Below, piece by piece: positions 44,328-53,280 of a DNA stretch of 64,000 nucleotides. How positions within the stretch are numbered: the first letter of the stretch is position 1; each line of letters starts with the position of its first letter. Source of the stretch: Pseudomonadota bacterium (lineage in GTDB: Bacteria; Pseudomonadota; Alphaproteobacteria; UBA8366); assembly GCA_036339585.1 (NCBI GenBank), contig JAYZAS010000012.1:1-64000 (forward strand). The letters run 5' to 3'. The position numbers and the translations under genes are program-made. The notes below the pieces were generated by a model. The model was not told the origin of the DNA and made no database searches. It saw only the letters and a list, made by a program, of their open reading frames with translations.

Positions 44328-46061
44328 ATGGCAAAAAAACGAATAACGCCTGAACAGTTGCGCTCACAACGATGGTACAAAGGAATTACCTTGAGTTCAT
44401 TTACTCACCGTTCGCGATCAAAGCAGATGGGTTACAGCGCAGACGAATTCAATGATAAGCCAGCGATTGCAATAATAAACACCTGGTCTGATATCAACCA
44501 ATGCCACCAACACTTTAAGTACCGTATTGATGATGTTAAACGCGGCATATGGCAAGCAGGAGGCTTCCCGGTTGAGCTGCCAGCGATGAGTTTGTCTGAA
44601 CCATTTGTTAAACCATCCACCATGCTATATCGCAATATGTTAGCTATGGAAGCAGAGGAACTTCTGCGTTCGCACCCAATTGATGGTGCCGTTCTAATGG
44701 GTGGATGTGATAAAACTACGCCAGCTCTTCTCATGGCAGCAGCAAGTATGAATATACCAGCTATCTATTTACCGGCAGGGCCAATGCTGAGAGGAAATTA
44801 TCGAAGTCAATTCCTAGGAAGTGGCACCGATAGTTGGCGGTTTTGGGATGAACTTCGAGCTGGAACCATTACAGAAGAGGAGTGGTATGAAGCTGAAGAC
44901 GGAATAGCCCGATCCCCGGGGCATTGTATGACAATGGGAACAGCTTCAACTATGACCTCAGCCGCAGAGGCTCTTGGCATGACGCTACCTGGCGCGGCCT
45001 CAATACCAGCAGCAGACTCTAATCACGCCAGAATGTCGGCTTCTTGCGGCAAACGTATTGTTGACATGGTGTGGGAGGATATGTGTCCAAAAAAATTAAT
45101 TACTGTGGAAAGCTTGGAAAATGCCATAACCACGGTTATGGCGCTTGGCGGATCAACCAATGCCGCCATACATTTACTTGCAATCGGGCATAGATTGGGG
45201 CTCGGTGTAGGTCTCGAAAAATTTGATGAACTTTCTCGAATAACACCTGTACTCGCTGATATTCAGCCTTCAGGTAAATTCCTAATGGAAGACTTTTATT
45301 ATTCTGGAGGGCTTCTCGGTTTACTAAATCGAATTAAAGAACTCTTGCACACTGATGCCTTAACGGTAAATGGCAAAACTTTGGGAGAAAATATAAAAGG
45401 TGCCAAAGTTTATAATGATGAAGTTATACGTTGTCGTGAAAATCCTATGTCAAAAGAGGGCGGATTAGTCGTGCTTAAAGGTAACTTATGCCCGGATGGA
45501 GCTGTAATCAAACATACCGCTGCCGATCCCAAATTTCATCAACACACGGGGCCCGCTGTAGTCTTTGAAAGCCATCCAGACCTGTTAAAACGAATTGATG
45601 ACCCAAACCTCAAAGTAACTCCTGAAAGCGTTATAGTCATGAAAAATGCAGGGCCAGTCGGTGGTCCGGGCATGCCTGAGTGGGGCATGCTGCCAATTCC
45701 AAAAAAGTTATTGCAAGCAGGTGTGCGCGATATAGTCCGCATATCTGACGCGCGGATGAGTGGCACTTCATACGGCACTTGTGTTTTACACGTAGCGCCA
45801 GAGTCTTTCATCGGAGGAAATCTCGCATTAGTGGAAAGTGGAGATTTGATCACATTGGATATTTTTGGGCGATCTCTAAACATGGAGGTGAGCGAAAAGG
45901 AATTAGCGGAACGTCGCGCTAAGTGGAAGCCTCCAAAACCTCATTATCTCCGTGGTTATGGTTGGATGTATTCACAACACATTCAACAAGCAGATAAAGG
46001 CTGTGACTTCGACTTCTTGCAATCTACCGATCCAATACCTGAACCCGAATTACATCACTAA
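44328..46061 (+). CDS. IlvD/Edd-family sugar-acid dehydratase (L-arabinonate dehydratase-like)
   Basis: A 577-aa [2Fe-2S] dehydratase. Three cysteines sit at C59 (INQCHQH), C127 (MGGCDKT) and C200 (GHCMTMGT), the spacing of the cluster ligands in Rhizobium L-arabinonate dehydratase. The catalytic serine is in SDARMSGT (S478). The tail PHYLRGYGWMYSQHIQQADKGCDFDFL is typical of the sugar-acid branch and differs from biosynthetic IlvD. It converts an aldonate to a 2-keto-3-deoxy acid. The aldolase gene follows after 19 nt and would cleave that product. Confidence 0.9.
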   Translation: MAKKRITPEQLRSQRWYKGITLSSFTHRSRSKQMGYSADEFNDKPAIAIINTWSDINQCHQHFKYRIDDVKRGIWQAGGFPVELPAMSLSEPFVKPSTMLYRNMLAMEAEELLRSHPIDGAVLMGGCDKTTPALLMAAASMNIPAIYLPAGPMLRGNYRSQFLGSGTDSWRFWDELRAGTITEEEWYEAEDGIARSPGHCMTMGTASTMTSAAEALGMTLPGAASIPAADSNHARMSASCGKRIVDMVWEDMCPKKLITVESLENAITTVMALGGSTNAAIHLLAIGHRLGLGVGLEKFDELSRITPVLADIQPSGKFLMEDFYYSGGLLGLLNRIKELLHTDALTVNGKTLGENIKGAKVYNDEVIRCRENPMSKEGGLVVLKGNLCPDGAVIKHTAADPKFHQHTGPAVVFESHPDLLKRIDDPNLKVTPESVIVMKNAGPVGGPGMPEWGMLPIPKKLLQAGVRDIVRISDARMSGTSYGTCVLHVAPESFIGGNLALVESGDLITLDIFGRSLNMEVSEKELAERRAKWKPPKPHYLRGYGWMYSQHIQQADKGCDFDFLQSTDPIPEPELHH

Positions 46062-46080
46062 GAACAAGGAAGGAAAACAA

Positions 46081-46887
46081 ATGAAGCTTCGGAAAAATAG
46101 ATTTAAGGCTGCCATCCGCCGCGGTGATTTTCAAATCGGGCTATGGTCGGGCCTGCGTTCCACACTGGTAGCTGAAATGCTCACACAAGTTGCGGCATTT
46201 GACTGGACCGTGATCGATATGGAACATTCTCCAAACGAACTTGGGGATGTTCTTACACAGTTGCAAGTTGCCCAGCAGGGACACGCTGAGCCAATGGTGC
46301 GCGTACCGTGGAATGAACCGGTTATAGTTAAACGAGTACTCGACATAGGCGCACAGACTATTCTTTTTCCAATGATCCAGAATGCGGATGAGGCAGCGCA
46401 AGCAGTTGCAGCGACAAGGTATCCACAAAACGATGGCATTCGAGGTGTTATGAGTTTAGCGCGAATGAATAATTATGGCGCAACGCCTGATTATTATCTA
46501 AAGGCGCACCAAGAAATTTGCGTGATAGTTCAATGCGAGACAGTTGAAGCTGTGCAAAACATACCAGAAATTTGTAAAGTTAAGGGTGTGGATGGAATTT
46601 TCGTGGGCCCATCAGACCTTTCTGCCTCAATGGGCCATATTGGTAACCCATACCAAAAAGACGTGCAAAAAATGATACGAAAGGCCGTCAATGCTTGTAA
46701 AAAAGCAGGCAAACCGGCCGGGTATCTTACTGGAGATGAAACTCAAGCAAAACAAATGATCGATTGGGGTTTTAATTTTGTTGCAGTCGGTTCCGACATG
46801 GCCGTATTGACTAATGCTTCGCGTGCATTAGCCGACCGTTTCCAAGAATATTGCGCTCGTAAGTCAAAGCGTAAAAAGAAAAAATAA
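46081..46887 (+). CDS. HpcH/HpaI-family class II 2-keto-3-deoxy acid aldolase
   Basis: A 268-aa aldolase. It shows GLWSGLRSTLVAEML, VIDMEHSPN, metal-binding VQCETVEAV (E of the usual QIET) and FVGPSDLSASMG, the marks of HpaI/GarL-type pyruvate-dependent aldolases. It splits 2-keto-3-deoxy acids to pyruvate and an aldehyde. The frame is open far upstream into the dehydratase gene, but ATG 46081 has a strong AAGGAAGG site and gives the family length. The C-terminus is an odd lysine-rich tail (KSKRKKKK). It forms an operon with the IlvD-type dehydratase, so both probably serve one sugar-acid pathway. Confidence 0.9.
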   Translation: MKLRKNRFKAAIRRGDFQIGLWSGLRSTLVAEMLTQVAAFDWTVIDMEHSPNELGDVLTQLQVAQQGHAEPMVRVPWNEPVIVKRVLDIGAQTILFPMIQNADEAAQAVAATRYPQNDGIRGVMSLARMNNYGATPDYYLKAHQEICVIVQCETVEAVQNIPEICKVKGVDGIFVGPSDLSASMGHIGNPYQKDVQKMIRKAVNACKKAGKPAGYLTGDETQAKQMIDWGFNFVAVGSDMAVLTNASRALADRFQEYCARKSKRKKKK

Positions 46888-46925
46888 CAAGCTCAAAACT
46901 GTCATATACATGGGTATTCAGTCCA

Positions 46926-48446
46926 TTATTTAATTAATGGATCCCATGTTGTGTCTTCGTCAATGGGATAACACGGCCGAGGCAAGCCTTTCCAATCGAA
47001 ACGTGTAAGCACAGGTGTCGTGAGACCCGGGGCATCAACCTCAAAGATTTCATCCTCGTCAAAAAATATATCAAATCCTGCACGAAAATGCCCCCGTGAT
47101 TTAAGTGCAACCGTTGAAAATGAGGCGATATCAAGGTCAAACTCTTCGATCAAAGCCGGATCATACATTTGCATACGCCTGCTTATTACGAGCAAAGTAA
47201 TTCCTCCTATCTTCAGTGCTGCACTCAAACCCAATTTCATTGTTCGTCCAGCTCGGCAGCCTCGACGACCCGCAACAAAACCATTCGATAAATGCAAGAC
47301 CTCGACTTCTTTAGCGAAAGTTTGTGTAAATTCATAGGCTGGCTTTCGGTTGAAAACCGCTTCGAATACAGCACCCACCCCCCTCTCATGCGCTTCTGCG
47401 GCAACATCCGGATCTGAAAATAAACCAAAACAGACGTTTTCAGCACCAGATTCTATTAGAGGTAAAAGTAAACCTGTTGTATTGCCACAGCCTCCGCCAC
47501 CGGGGTTATCAGCAACATCAGCTAAACAAATCTTTTTTGTACCTCCCGAATGACCGGCGGCTACAGCTCCTTCAATAGCTTCATCGATAGATGTCAACTC
47601 AACTCGAAAGTCGTCCCGTTTTGCCCAAATATCTCTGGCGAGCTTATTTGTGATATCATTCGCTGCTTCCTCTTGACCATAAGCGATTATGGTCAGCCCG
47701 CATTTTGACAAATCTGCAAATGAGAATGAACCCACAACTGATACGCTTACTAGTCCATCATTTTCCTGCTCTGCTTCTCGCGCTTCTCTGATAGCATCAG
47801 CATAAGTACCCTCTGAGCCCGTTAAGAGCCTTACTGAAGGTGGCGTAATTGGCAAACGCAGCAGACTCTTCGAGAACCGCTCACCAGTTAACATCCGACG
47901 TAAAATATGCGCTGCTTCGAATGCTCTTTCTGGCTGATCGACATGCGGATTAGTCTTATAGGAGATAATAATATCAGCATTATCCATCATGCGTTCGGAA
48001 ATATTTGCATGAAGATCCACCGTTACGACTATAGGGATATCAGGCCCGACCACTTGGCGTACCATTTCATATAGTTCACCATCTGGGTCCTCGTCATGGG
48101 TGGCCGCCATGGCACCATGATTACAAATATAAATACCGTCTAACGGCTTTTCATCTTCTAGTATTGATCGGACCTCCGCAAGATACCGTTTAAAGAAGCC
48201 CTCTTCAATCGGCCCCCATGGTTCGTAGTAAGTGCAAACAGTCGGCACTGGGGTCCAATCACCACTTTCATCCATTGCCTGAATGAAGGGCTTGATTTCC
48301 CGAGCGAGGATTGGTGCAGCCTTTGCTGCTTCCTCAAGTATTTCTTCGCCAACCAAATAGCAAGAATTTCGAAAATCTTCCTCTTTCGTTACGGGCGAAA
48401 AAGAATTTACCTCCAACATTATTGAAATTATTGCAATCCTCGGCAT
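46926..48446 (-). CDS. M81-family metallopeptidase (MlrC-like)
   Basis: A 506-aa protein with the DUF1485/MlrC layout: IAIISIMLEVNSFSP at the start, then YICNHGAMAATHDEDPDGEL and VTVDLHANIS, which hold the putative zinc ligands, and ISYKTNPHVDQPERAFEAA. The C-terminal MlrC domain includes ADNPGGGGCGNTTGLL. MlrC cleaves linearised microcystin in sphingomonads, but most homologues are of unknown substrate and sit in catabolic clusters, possibly acting as amidohydrolases. It is convergent with the aldolase operon and encoded alone. Confidence 0.88.
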   Translation of the reverse strand: MPRIAIISIMLEVNSFSPVTKEEDFRNSCYLVGEEILEEAAKAAPILAREIKPFIQAMDESGDWTPVPTVCTYYEPWGPIEEGFFKRYLAEVRSILEDEKPLDGIYICNHGAMAATHDEDPDGELYEMVRQVVGPDIPIVVTVDLHANISERMMDNADIIISYKTNPHVDQPERAFEAAHILRRMLTGERFSKSLLRLPITPPSVRLLTGSEGTYADAIREAREAEQENDGLVSVSVVGSFSFADLSKCGLTIIAYGQEEAANDITNKLARDIWAKRDDFRVELTSIDEAIEGAVAAGHSGGTKKICLADVADNPGGGGCGNTTGLLLPLIESGAENVCFGLFSDPDVAAEAHERGVGAVFEAVFNRKPAYEFTQTFAKEVEVLHLSNGFVAGRRGCRAGRTMKLGLSAALKIGGITLLVISRRMQMYDPALIEEFDLDIASFSTVALKSRGHFRAGFDIFFDEDEIFEVDAPGLTTPVLTRFDWKGLPRPCYPIDEDTTWDPLIK

Positions 48447-48928
48447 CTCAATTCTCCCCCTATTGTGTACTTTTTCAGAAGCTCGAGTTCTTTTAAAAAT
48501 AGCTTACCATCTCGAGAAATACGGTCGCCTAATTTTTTTATATTGTTTGTAAATGATGAATGGGGATCAAGACAAAAAATGCACAATTGTGTAATTAAAT
48601 TTGGGACTTTCAATGTATTTTCCCTTTGAAACCAATACAACGTCAGGGATTGAGAATAGCCAATAAAGATAGTAATTAATTTAAACGTGACGAAAGACGA
48701 CTTTCTTTCCTACGCTTAAAAATACATTCTCAAAGCATATAGAAAAGTAAACCGGGTTCAACTGGATGATTAATCTGACTTTTCAATCTTAAATCTTTGC
48801 GCATATTCCCGCATAAGAAATCGGATGAAAAACGACGAATGTTTTTTCGGATTATAAAAGATACAGCTTTAATAAAAAACCAACACTGGTAAACAACGGT
48901 AGTACGGAAATAACAAATATTCACCACT
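48447..48928. other. AT-rich 480-base divergent intergenic region
   Basis: It lies between the MlrC-like and MmgE/PrpD genes. It holds a 10-bp perfect palindrome CACAATTGTG (48582-48591) that could be an operator. A minus-strand open frame (48428-48640) has only a TTG start and no ribosome site, and runs into the MlrC gene. I see no RNA gene or convincing terminator. Confidence 0.4.
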
Positions 48929-50266
48929 ATGAATAATAAACTAACCACAGCGGCTCTTGCCGAACACGTAATCGAAGCACGTCTGGAAGATATACCCGAT
49001 GAAGTTATCAACGAAGCACACCGCACACTTTTAAATTGGGTAGCCGTAGCTGTCGGTGGGTGCAGGCACCAATCAGTAGACATAATACTTCAGACTATGC
49101 CGGCAGCGAACAGAAATGCGTCTATTTTCGGCCGAGCTGAAAGGACGGATGCACTGAATGCTGCATTAGCAAATGGTATTTCTAGTCATGTTTTTGATTT
49201 TGATGATACACACCTGGCGACTGCCATTCATCCTGCTGGCCCTGTCCTATCGGCAGTAATGCCACTTATTGAAAATAAAAGGATAGATGGGAGGGAATTG
49301 ATACACTCCTTGATTCTTGGAGTTGATATTACATGCCGGCTCGGCTTGGCAGTATCGCCAGATCATTACGATATTGGTTGGCACATTTCTAGCACTGCCG
49401 GTATTTTTGGCGCCGCGGCCGCAGCTAGTCGCTTGCTTCAAAATTCTGAAAAACAGACACGTTGGGCGTTCGGACTGGCAGCGACACAAAGCTCCGGAAT
49501 GCGTGAAATGTTTGGCTCAATGTGCAAAAGCTTTCATATCGGTAATGCGGCAAAAAATGGATTAATGTCGGCAATGCTTGCCAAGAATGGTTTTACAAGC
49601 TCGGAACAAGGGATAGAAGCAAAACGAGGTTGGGCAAATGTAACTTCGAGCAAACACAACCTTAGCCTTGCAACCAATGAACTTGGAAAAAAATTCTTGA
49701 TTATGGATAATAGCTATAAGCCATATGCATGCGGTGTTGTTGTGCATCCCGGTATAGACGGTTGTGTACAATTAAGGAATGAGCACAATCTCTTACCAAA
49801 TGAGATCGAACGGGTTGATCTAAGAGTAAATCCATTAGTTCTTGAACTTACTGGAAAGAAGAGTCCAAAAACAGGCTTAGAGGGCAAATTCAGCATCCAT
49901 CATGCTTGTGCAGTTGCGCTCCAACACGGCAAGGGTGGCGAGAAAGAATTTTCCAACAGCGCTGTTAACGATCCATTGACGCGGGCACTAAGAGACAAGG
50001 TGCATGCTAAGGTTGATACATCCATCGCTGCAAGCGCAATGGTAATTCACATTACAACCAAAGATGGGCGCTCACTATCTAAAGAGATAAAAAAAGTATT
50101 GGGCAGTCTGGAAAATCCACTTGGAGATAGTGCACTAGATAACAAAACTAGGGATCTCTGCCAGCCAATTTTGGGTAAAGAAAAAACAGAAGCCTTAATA
50201 GAAATCTGCCGAAATATGGCTTTTTTGCAGGATTCCTCAAAAGTTGTCAGAACGGCAACGCTATAA
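48929..50266 (+). CDS. MmgE/PrpD-family protein
   Basis: A 445-aa protein of the MmgE/PrpD (2-methylcitrate dehydratase-like) family: LLNWVAVAVGG, ANGISSHVFDFDDTH, HPAGPVLSAVMPL and a C-terminal alpha/beta domain. The FDFDDTH motif marks the active-site region. True PrpD dehydrates 2-methylcitrate, but no prpB or prpC genes are near, and many paralogues act on itaconate or other tricarboxylic acids. Cytoplasmic. The 3' end is convergent with the small secreted protein gene. Confidence 0.88.
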   Translation: MNNKLTTAALAEHVIEARLEDIPDEVINEAHRTLLNWVAVAVGGCRHQSVDIILQTMPAANRNASIFGRAERTDALNAALANGISSHVFDFDDTHLATAIHPAGPVLSAVMPLIENKRIDGRELIHSLILGVDITCRLGLAVSPDHYDIGWHISSTAGIFGAAAAASRLLQNSEKQTRWAFGLAATQSSGMREMFGSMCKSFHIGNAAKNGLMSAMLAKNGFTSSEQGIEAKRGWANVTSSKHNLSLATNELGKKFLIMDNSYKPYACGVVVHPGIDGCVQLRNEHNLLPNEIERVDLRVNPLVLELTGKKSPKTGLEGKFSIHHACAVALQHGKGGEKEFSNSAVNDPLTRALRDKVHAKVDTSIAASAMVIHITTKDGRSLSKEIKKVLGSLENPLGDSALDNKTRDLCQPILGKEKTEALIEICRNMAFLQDSSKVVRTATL

Positions 50267-50283
50267 CAATTAAAATATTGGAT

Positions 50284-50715
50284 TTATCGCCAACCTCGCC
50301 ATTGCCCGAGCCGCTTACCATTACAGGTCATAAAAGTCCCCTGAAATCTCGTGTTACTACTATTTACTGCTCCGGATATTAACCCCCAACAGTTCGTCAT
50401 TTTTCCATAGGCATTTTTCCGCCGTTCACGGCAGCTGCCTTCAGCTGAAAAAAGCGGCGCAGGAATCTGATAACGTTTTTTGCTGGTGCAAGCTCTTGCC
50501 CAATATCCAGAGTAATTTCCACTACCCCTATGTTGCATAACTACGATACCTCCCACAGGATTATTGTACCTACCTACGAAAGTCGAACCGTCAGCTTTGA
50601 CGGTAACAGGTCCCCAATCGCTTCTCCAAGTCTCAGCGCCCACAGAGACGGGCAAAAGCATAAGAGTTACAAATAAAAGCATACGCACAACTGAGTCACT
50701 AGCCATAGGATGCAT
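50284..50715 (-). CDS. Small secreted protein of unknown function with four cysteines
   Basis: A 143-aa protein I do not recognise. It begins with a signal peptide (MLLFVTLMLLPVSVGA, cleavage before ETW). The mature part is about 115 residues, rich in Gly, Arg, Trp and Tyr, with four cysteines (ACTS, GSCR, NCWG, TCNG) that could form two disulfides in the periplasm. Recurrent G-x-Y/W-x-G-x-W turns suggest a beta-barrel or beta-sheet fold. GGAGG four bases before the ATG supports this start. It is encoded alone between convergent and divergent neighbours. Confidence 0.65.
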   Translation of the reverse strand: MHPMASDSVVRMLLFVTLMLLPVSVGAETWRSDWGPVTVKADGSTFVGRYNNPVGGIVVMQHRGSGNYSGYWARACTSKKRYQIPAPLFSAEGSCRERRKNAYGKMTNCWGLISGAVNSSNTRFQGTFMTCNGKRLGQWRGWR

Positions 50716-50956
50716 CCAACCTCCTTACATTCCGTTAGACAACTTACTTAGTAGGTTCCATGACGAATTGATTAAATTACCGTTTCATAATATCCTCTAT
50801 TTAATCTTCATGGTAAAAAACTTTTCGATTTCTGCGTATATTGTTGTCGATTTTTCATGCCAGTTACTATTGTCTCCGGATCCTAATGCTAAAGACTCTT
50901 AACACACGTTTCTTGACCGACGACCAAGTAGAAACATCGAAGAATAAACTCCCTAC

Positions 50957-52216
50957 ATGACTAACTCAATCCGCAGATGGCTGACGATGGGCTGCTTGAT
51001 GCTTGCAGGTGAGTCCATATTCTTATTGCCCTACATGCGAAAAACATTTCAAACTTCAATTGAAGAAGTTTTCACAATATCGAGTACTGAGCTCGGATTC
51101 CTCAGCTCTATGTTCGGCATACTGGCGCTCGCCTGCTATTTCCCAGGTGGCTGGCTCGCTGACCGTTTTTCAATTCGAACTCTATTGAGCACATCTCTTA
51201 TCGCTACTGGGTTAGGTGGTTTTTTTATCCTTACCATTCCTAGTTTCACACAATTGCTCATATTACATGCTTTTTGGGGTATAACCTCTATCCTGACATT
51301 TTGGGCCGCTTTACTGAAGGCAACACGCATATGGGGAACACCGGAGACACAAGGCACAAGTTTTGGACTGCTTGAGGGTGGTCGTGGCATTGTCGCCGCT
51401 TTGATAGTAACGGCAGCCACTGCAGCATTCGCATTTTCAGATGGCAATGCGGACCCACATGCAGGACTAAACTCCGTCGTATGGGTTTATTCGATTACAC
51501 CAATCTTGGCAGGGCTTGCAGTCTGGCTCATATTCGCAAGAGATGAAACAAATACAACAAGAACTAACGACAGAACCAGAGATACAGCAAATTTAATTAA
51601 AAAAACTGCTAGAATTCCAGAAGTATGGTTGCTAGCCGTTATTATTTTTTTTGCCTACTTCATCTATACGGGTTCATATTATTTTCCGGCATACGTCGAA
51701 AGAGGCTTAGGGGAAACGAAACTATTTGGAGCTCAACTAGGAGTATTTCGCGACTGGTTGCGCCCGGCGGCAGCAATAGCAGCCGGGATAGTAGCCGATC
51801 GGATCGGAATAAGTCGTGGAATAGCAATCGGATTTCTTGTGTTAATTGTGCTTTACGGCACGTTGTTGTTCGCACCTTCAAACACTAGCACATATCAATT
51901 TCTTTTTTCACAAGTGGCAGTCATCTCGATAATGGTTTTTGCTCTCAGAGCGATCTATTTCGCGTTAATGGAGGAATGTAAAATACCGGTGATTCTTACC
52001 GGTATTACTGTGGGTATTGTGTCAACGCTAGCCTACACCCCAGACATTTTTTCCCATATTATCGCAGGCCTTTTTCTGGATTATTTTAAAGGAATCGATG
52101 GGTTTCGTTATTTCTTTGGCTTGCTTTCTGTCATGGCGGTAGCAGGACTTGCGAGCACTCTCGCCTTACGCCACAAGCTTCGTAATTTAAAAATAAAGAA
52201 GGCACCCTCCATATGA
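50957..52216 (+). CDS. MFS transporter
   Basis: A 419-aa membrane protein with 12 hydrophobic segments. The A-like loop GGWLADRFSIR between TM2 and TM3 and the second-half copy VADRIGIS mark the major facilitator superfamily. It overlaps the next gene by 4 nt (ATGA), so the transporter and a D-2-hydroxyacid dehydrogenase are made together. That suggests uptake of a 2-hydroxy or 2-oxo acid, as with GlpT/NarK-like carriers, but no substrate motif is visible. Confidence 0.88.
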   Translation: MTNSIRRWLTMGCLMLAGESIFLLPYMRKTFQTSIEEVFTISSTELGFLSSMFGILALACYFPGGWLADRFSIRTLLSTSLIATGLGGFFILTIPSFTQLLILHAFWGITSILTFWAALLKATRIWGTPETQGTSFGLLEGGRGIVAALIVTAATAAFAFSDGNADPHAGLNSVVWVYSITPILAGLAVWLIFARDETNTTRTNDRTRDTANLIKKTARIPEVWLLAVIIFFAYFIYTGSYYFPAYVERGLGETKLFGAQLGVFRDWLRPAAAIAAGIVADRIGISRGIAIGFLVLIVLYGTLLFAPSNTSTYQFLFSQVAVISIMVFALRAIYFALMEECKIPVILTGITVGIVSTLAYTPDIFSHIIAGLFLDYFKGIDGFRYFFGLLSVMAVAGLASTLALRHKLRNLKIKKAPSI

Positions 52217-53184
52217 AAAAGGAACTACCTAAAACCCTACTTTTGCATAAAAATCCTGAATCACTTGCTCAAAATATCAAAACACACTTTCCAAACTTGC
52301 CTCTCACATTAATTGATAATTATTTTGATGTTCCCCAATCACTTAAGACGGAAAAACCAGAAGTCTTCTTCGCGTTTAAAACAGGAGAGGAAGGTCAATT
52401 TCCCCGTTCAGCAGTGCTCAATTGTGAGAGCGTAAAATGGATACAGGCATCTGGAGCAGGCGTTGACCATTGGACGCCATGGGATCCAACCATCGTAACA
52501 GTCACCAATGCATCTGGTATCCATGCTGAAATAATGGCCCAATATACGATCTGGTCAATTCTAAATCAGAAACTAGGTTTTCCCCGAATGGCAGAGCGTC
52601 AGTCACAAAAAAAATGGGATAAAAAATTACTCCAGTCGGTCGTCGGACAAACTCTGGTCATCGTAGGATATGGACGAATTGGAAGAGAGGTGGGCCGTGT
52701 AGCACAAGCTATTGGGCTGAAGGTTATTGGGGTACGCAAACGTCCGTCTCCATGCCCCTATGCTGAGGAGGTAATTAGCAACTGCAAGCTGCAAAACGCC
52801 TTGGGTCAGGCAGATTTTATTTTGAATGTGCTGCCACTAACTGAAGAAACACGGGGGTTTTTTAACAACAATATTTTTTGTTCCATAAAAAATGGCGCCT
52901 ATCTTATTAATACGGGTAGAGGTCATGTTATAGACGAATGTGCACTATTAGAGGCGCTTAAAAGTGGGAAGCTGTCTGGGGCAACTCTTGATGTCTTCGC
53001 TGATGAACCGTTGCCGTCTAACAATCCCCTTTGGACTACCAAAAATGTAATAATCACTCCTCACACCGCTGGTGACGCCGTAAATTGGGAAGACGCGATA
53101 ACCGAATTATTCTGTGATAATCTGCGGCGGTGGACCAATAATGAGAAACTCCAGAACATTGTTGATCCATCTCGTGGTTACTGA
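52213..53184 (+). CDS. D-2-hydroxyacid dehydrogenase (GhrA/phosphoglycerate dehydrogenase-like)
   Basis: A 323-aa NAD(P)-dependent dehydrogenase. The Rossmann motif is VIVGYGRIGREVG, and the following strand ends in VRKRP, basic residues that favour NADP(H). The catalytic Arg is in NTGRGHVID, Glu in DEPLPSNNP and His in TPHTAGD. It interconverts 2-oxo acids and D-2-hydroxy acids such as glyoxylate/glycolate or hydroxypyruvate/glycerate. It is translationally coupled to the MFS transporter. Confidence 0.9.
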   Translation: MKKELPKTLLLHKNPESLAQNIKTHFPNLPLTLIDNYFDVPQSLKTEKPEVFFAFKTGEEGQFPRSAVLNCESVKWIQASGAGVDHWTPWDPTIVTVTNASGIHAEIMAQYTIWSILNQKLGFPRMAERQSQKKWDKKLLQSVVGQTLVIVGYGRIGREVGRVAQAIGLKVIGVRKRPSPCPYAEEVISNCKLQNALGQADFILNVLPLTEETRGFFNNNIFCSIKNGAYLINTGRGHVIDECALLEALKSGKLSGATLDVFADEPLPSNNPLWTTKNVIITPHTAGDAVNWEDAITELFCDNLRRWTNNEKLQNIVDPSRGY

Positions 53185-53189
53185 CCTAT

Positions 53190-53235
53190 CACGACCTGCC
53201 AACAATAAACCAGAGGCCATGATACTGAGGTCGTG
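53190..53235. repeat. Inverted repeat CACGACCT / AGGTCGTG between convergent genes
   Basis: Perfect 8-bp arms (53190-53197 and 53228-53235) separated by 30 bases, in the gap after the dehydrogenase. It is followed by TAGAACTTTCTTT. It may be part of a terminator or an RNA structure for the convergent pair. Confidence 0.35.
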
Positions 53236-53280
53236 TAGAACTTTCTTTAAATGAGTGCAGTCTCCCCGCCTTTAGGCTCC

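Noticed and set aside
45952-46080. Upstream extension of the aldolase gene into the dehydratase gene
   Set aside because: The ATG at 46081 has a strong AAGGAAGG site and gives the normal family length; the extension would overlap the dehydratase coding sequence.
48428-48640. 70-codon minus-strand frame upstream of the MlrC-like gene
   Set aside because: Its only start is TTG without a ribosome site, and it overlaps the MlrC start. It shows no family features.
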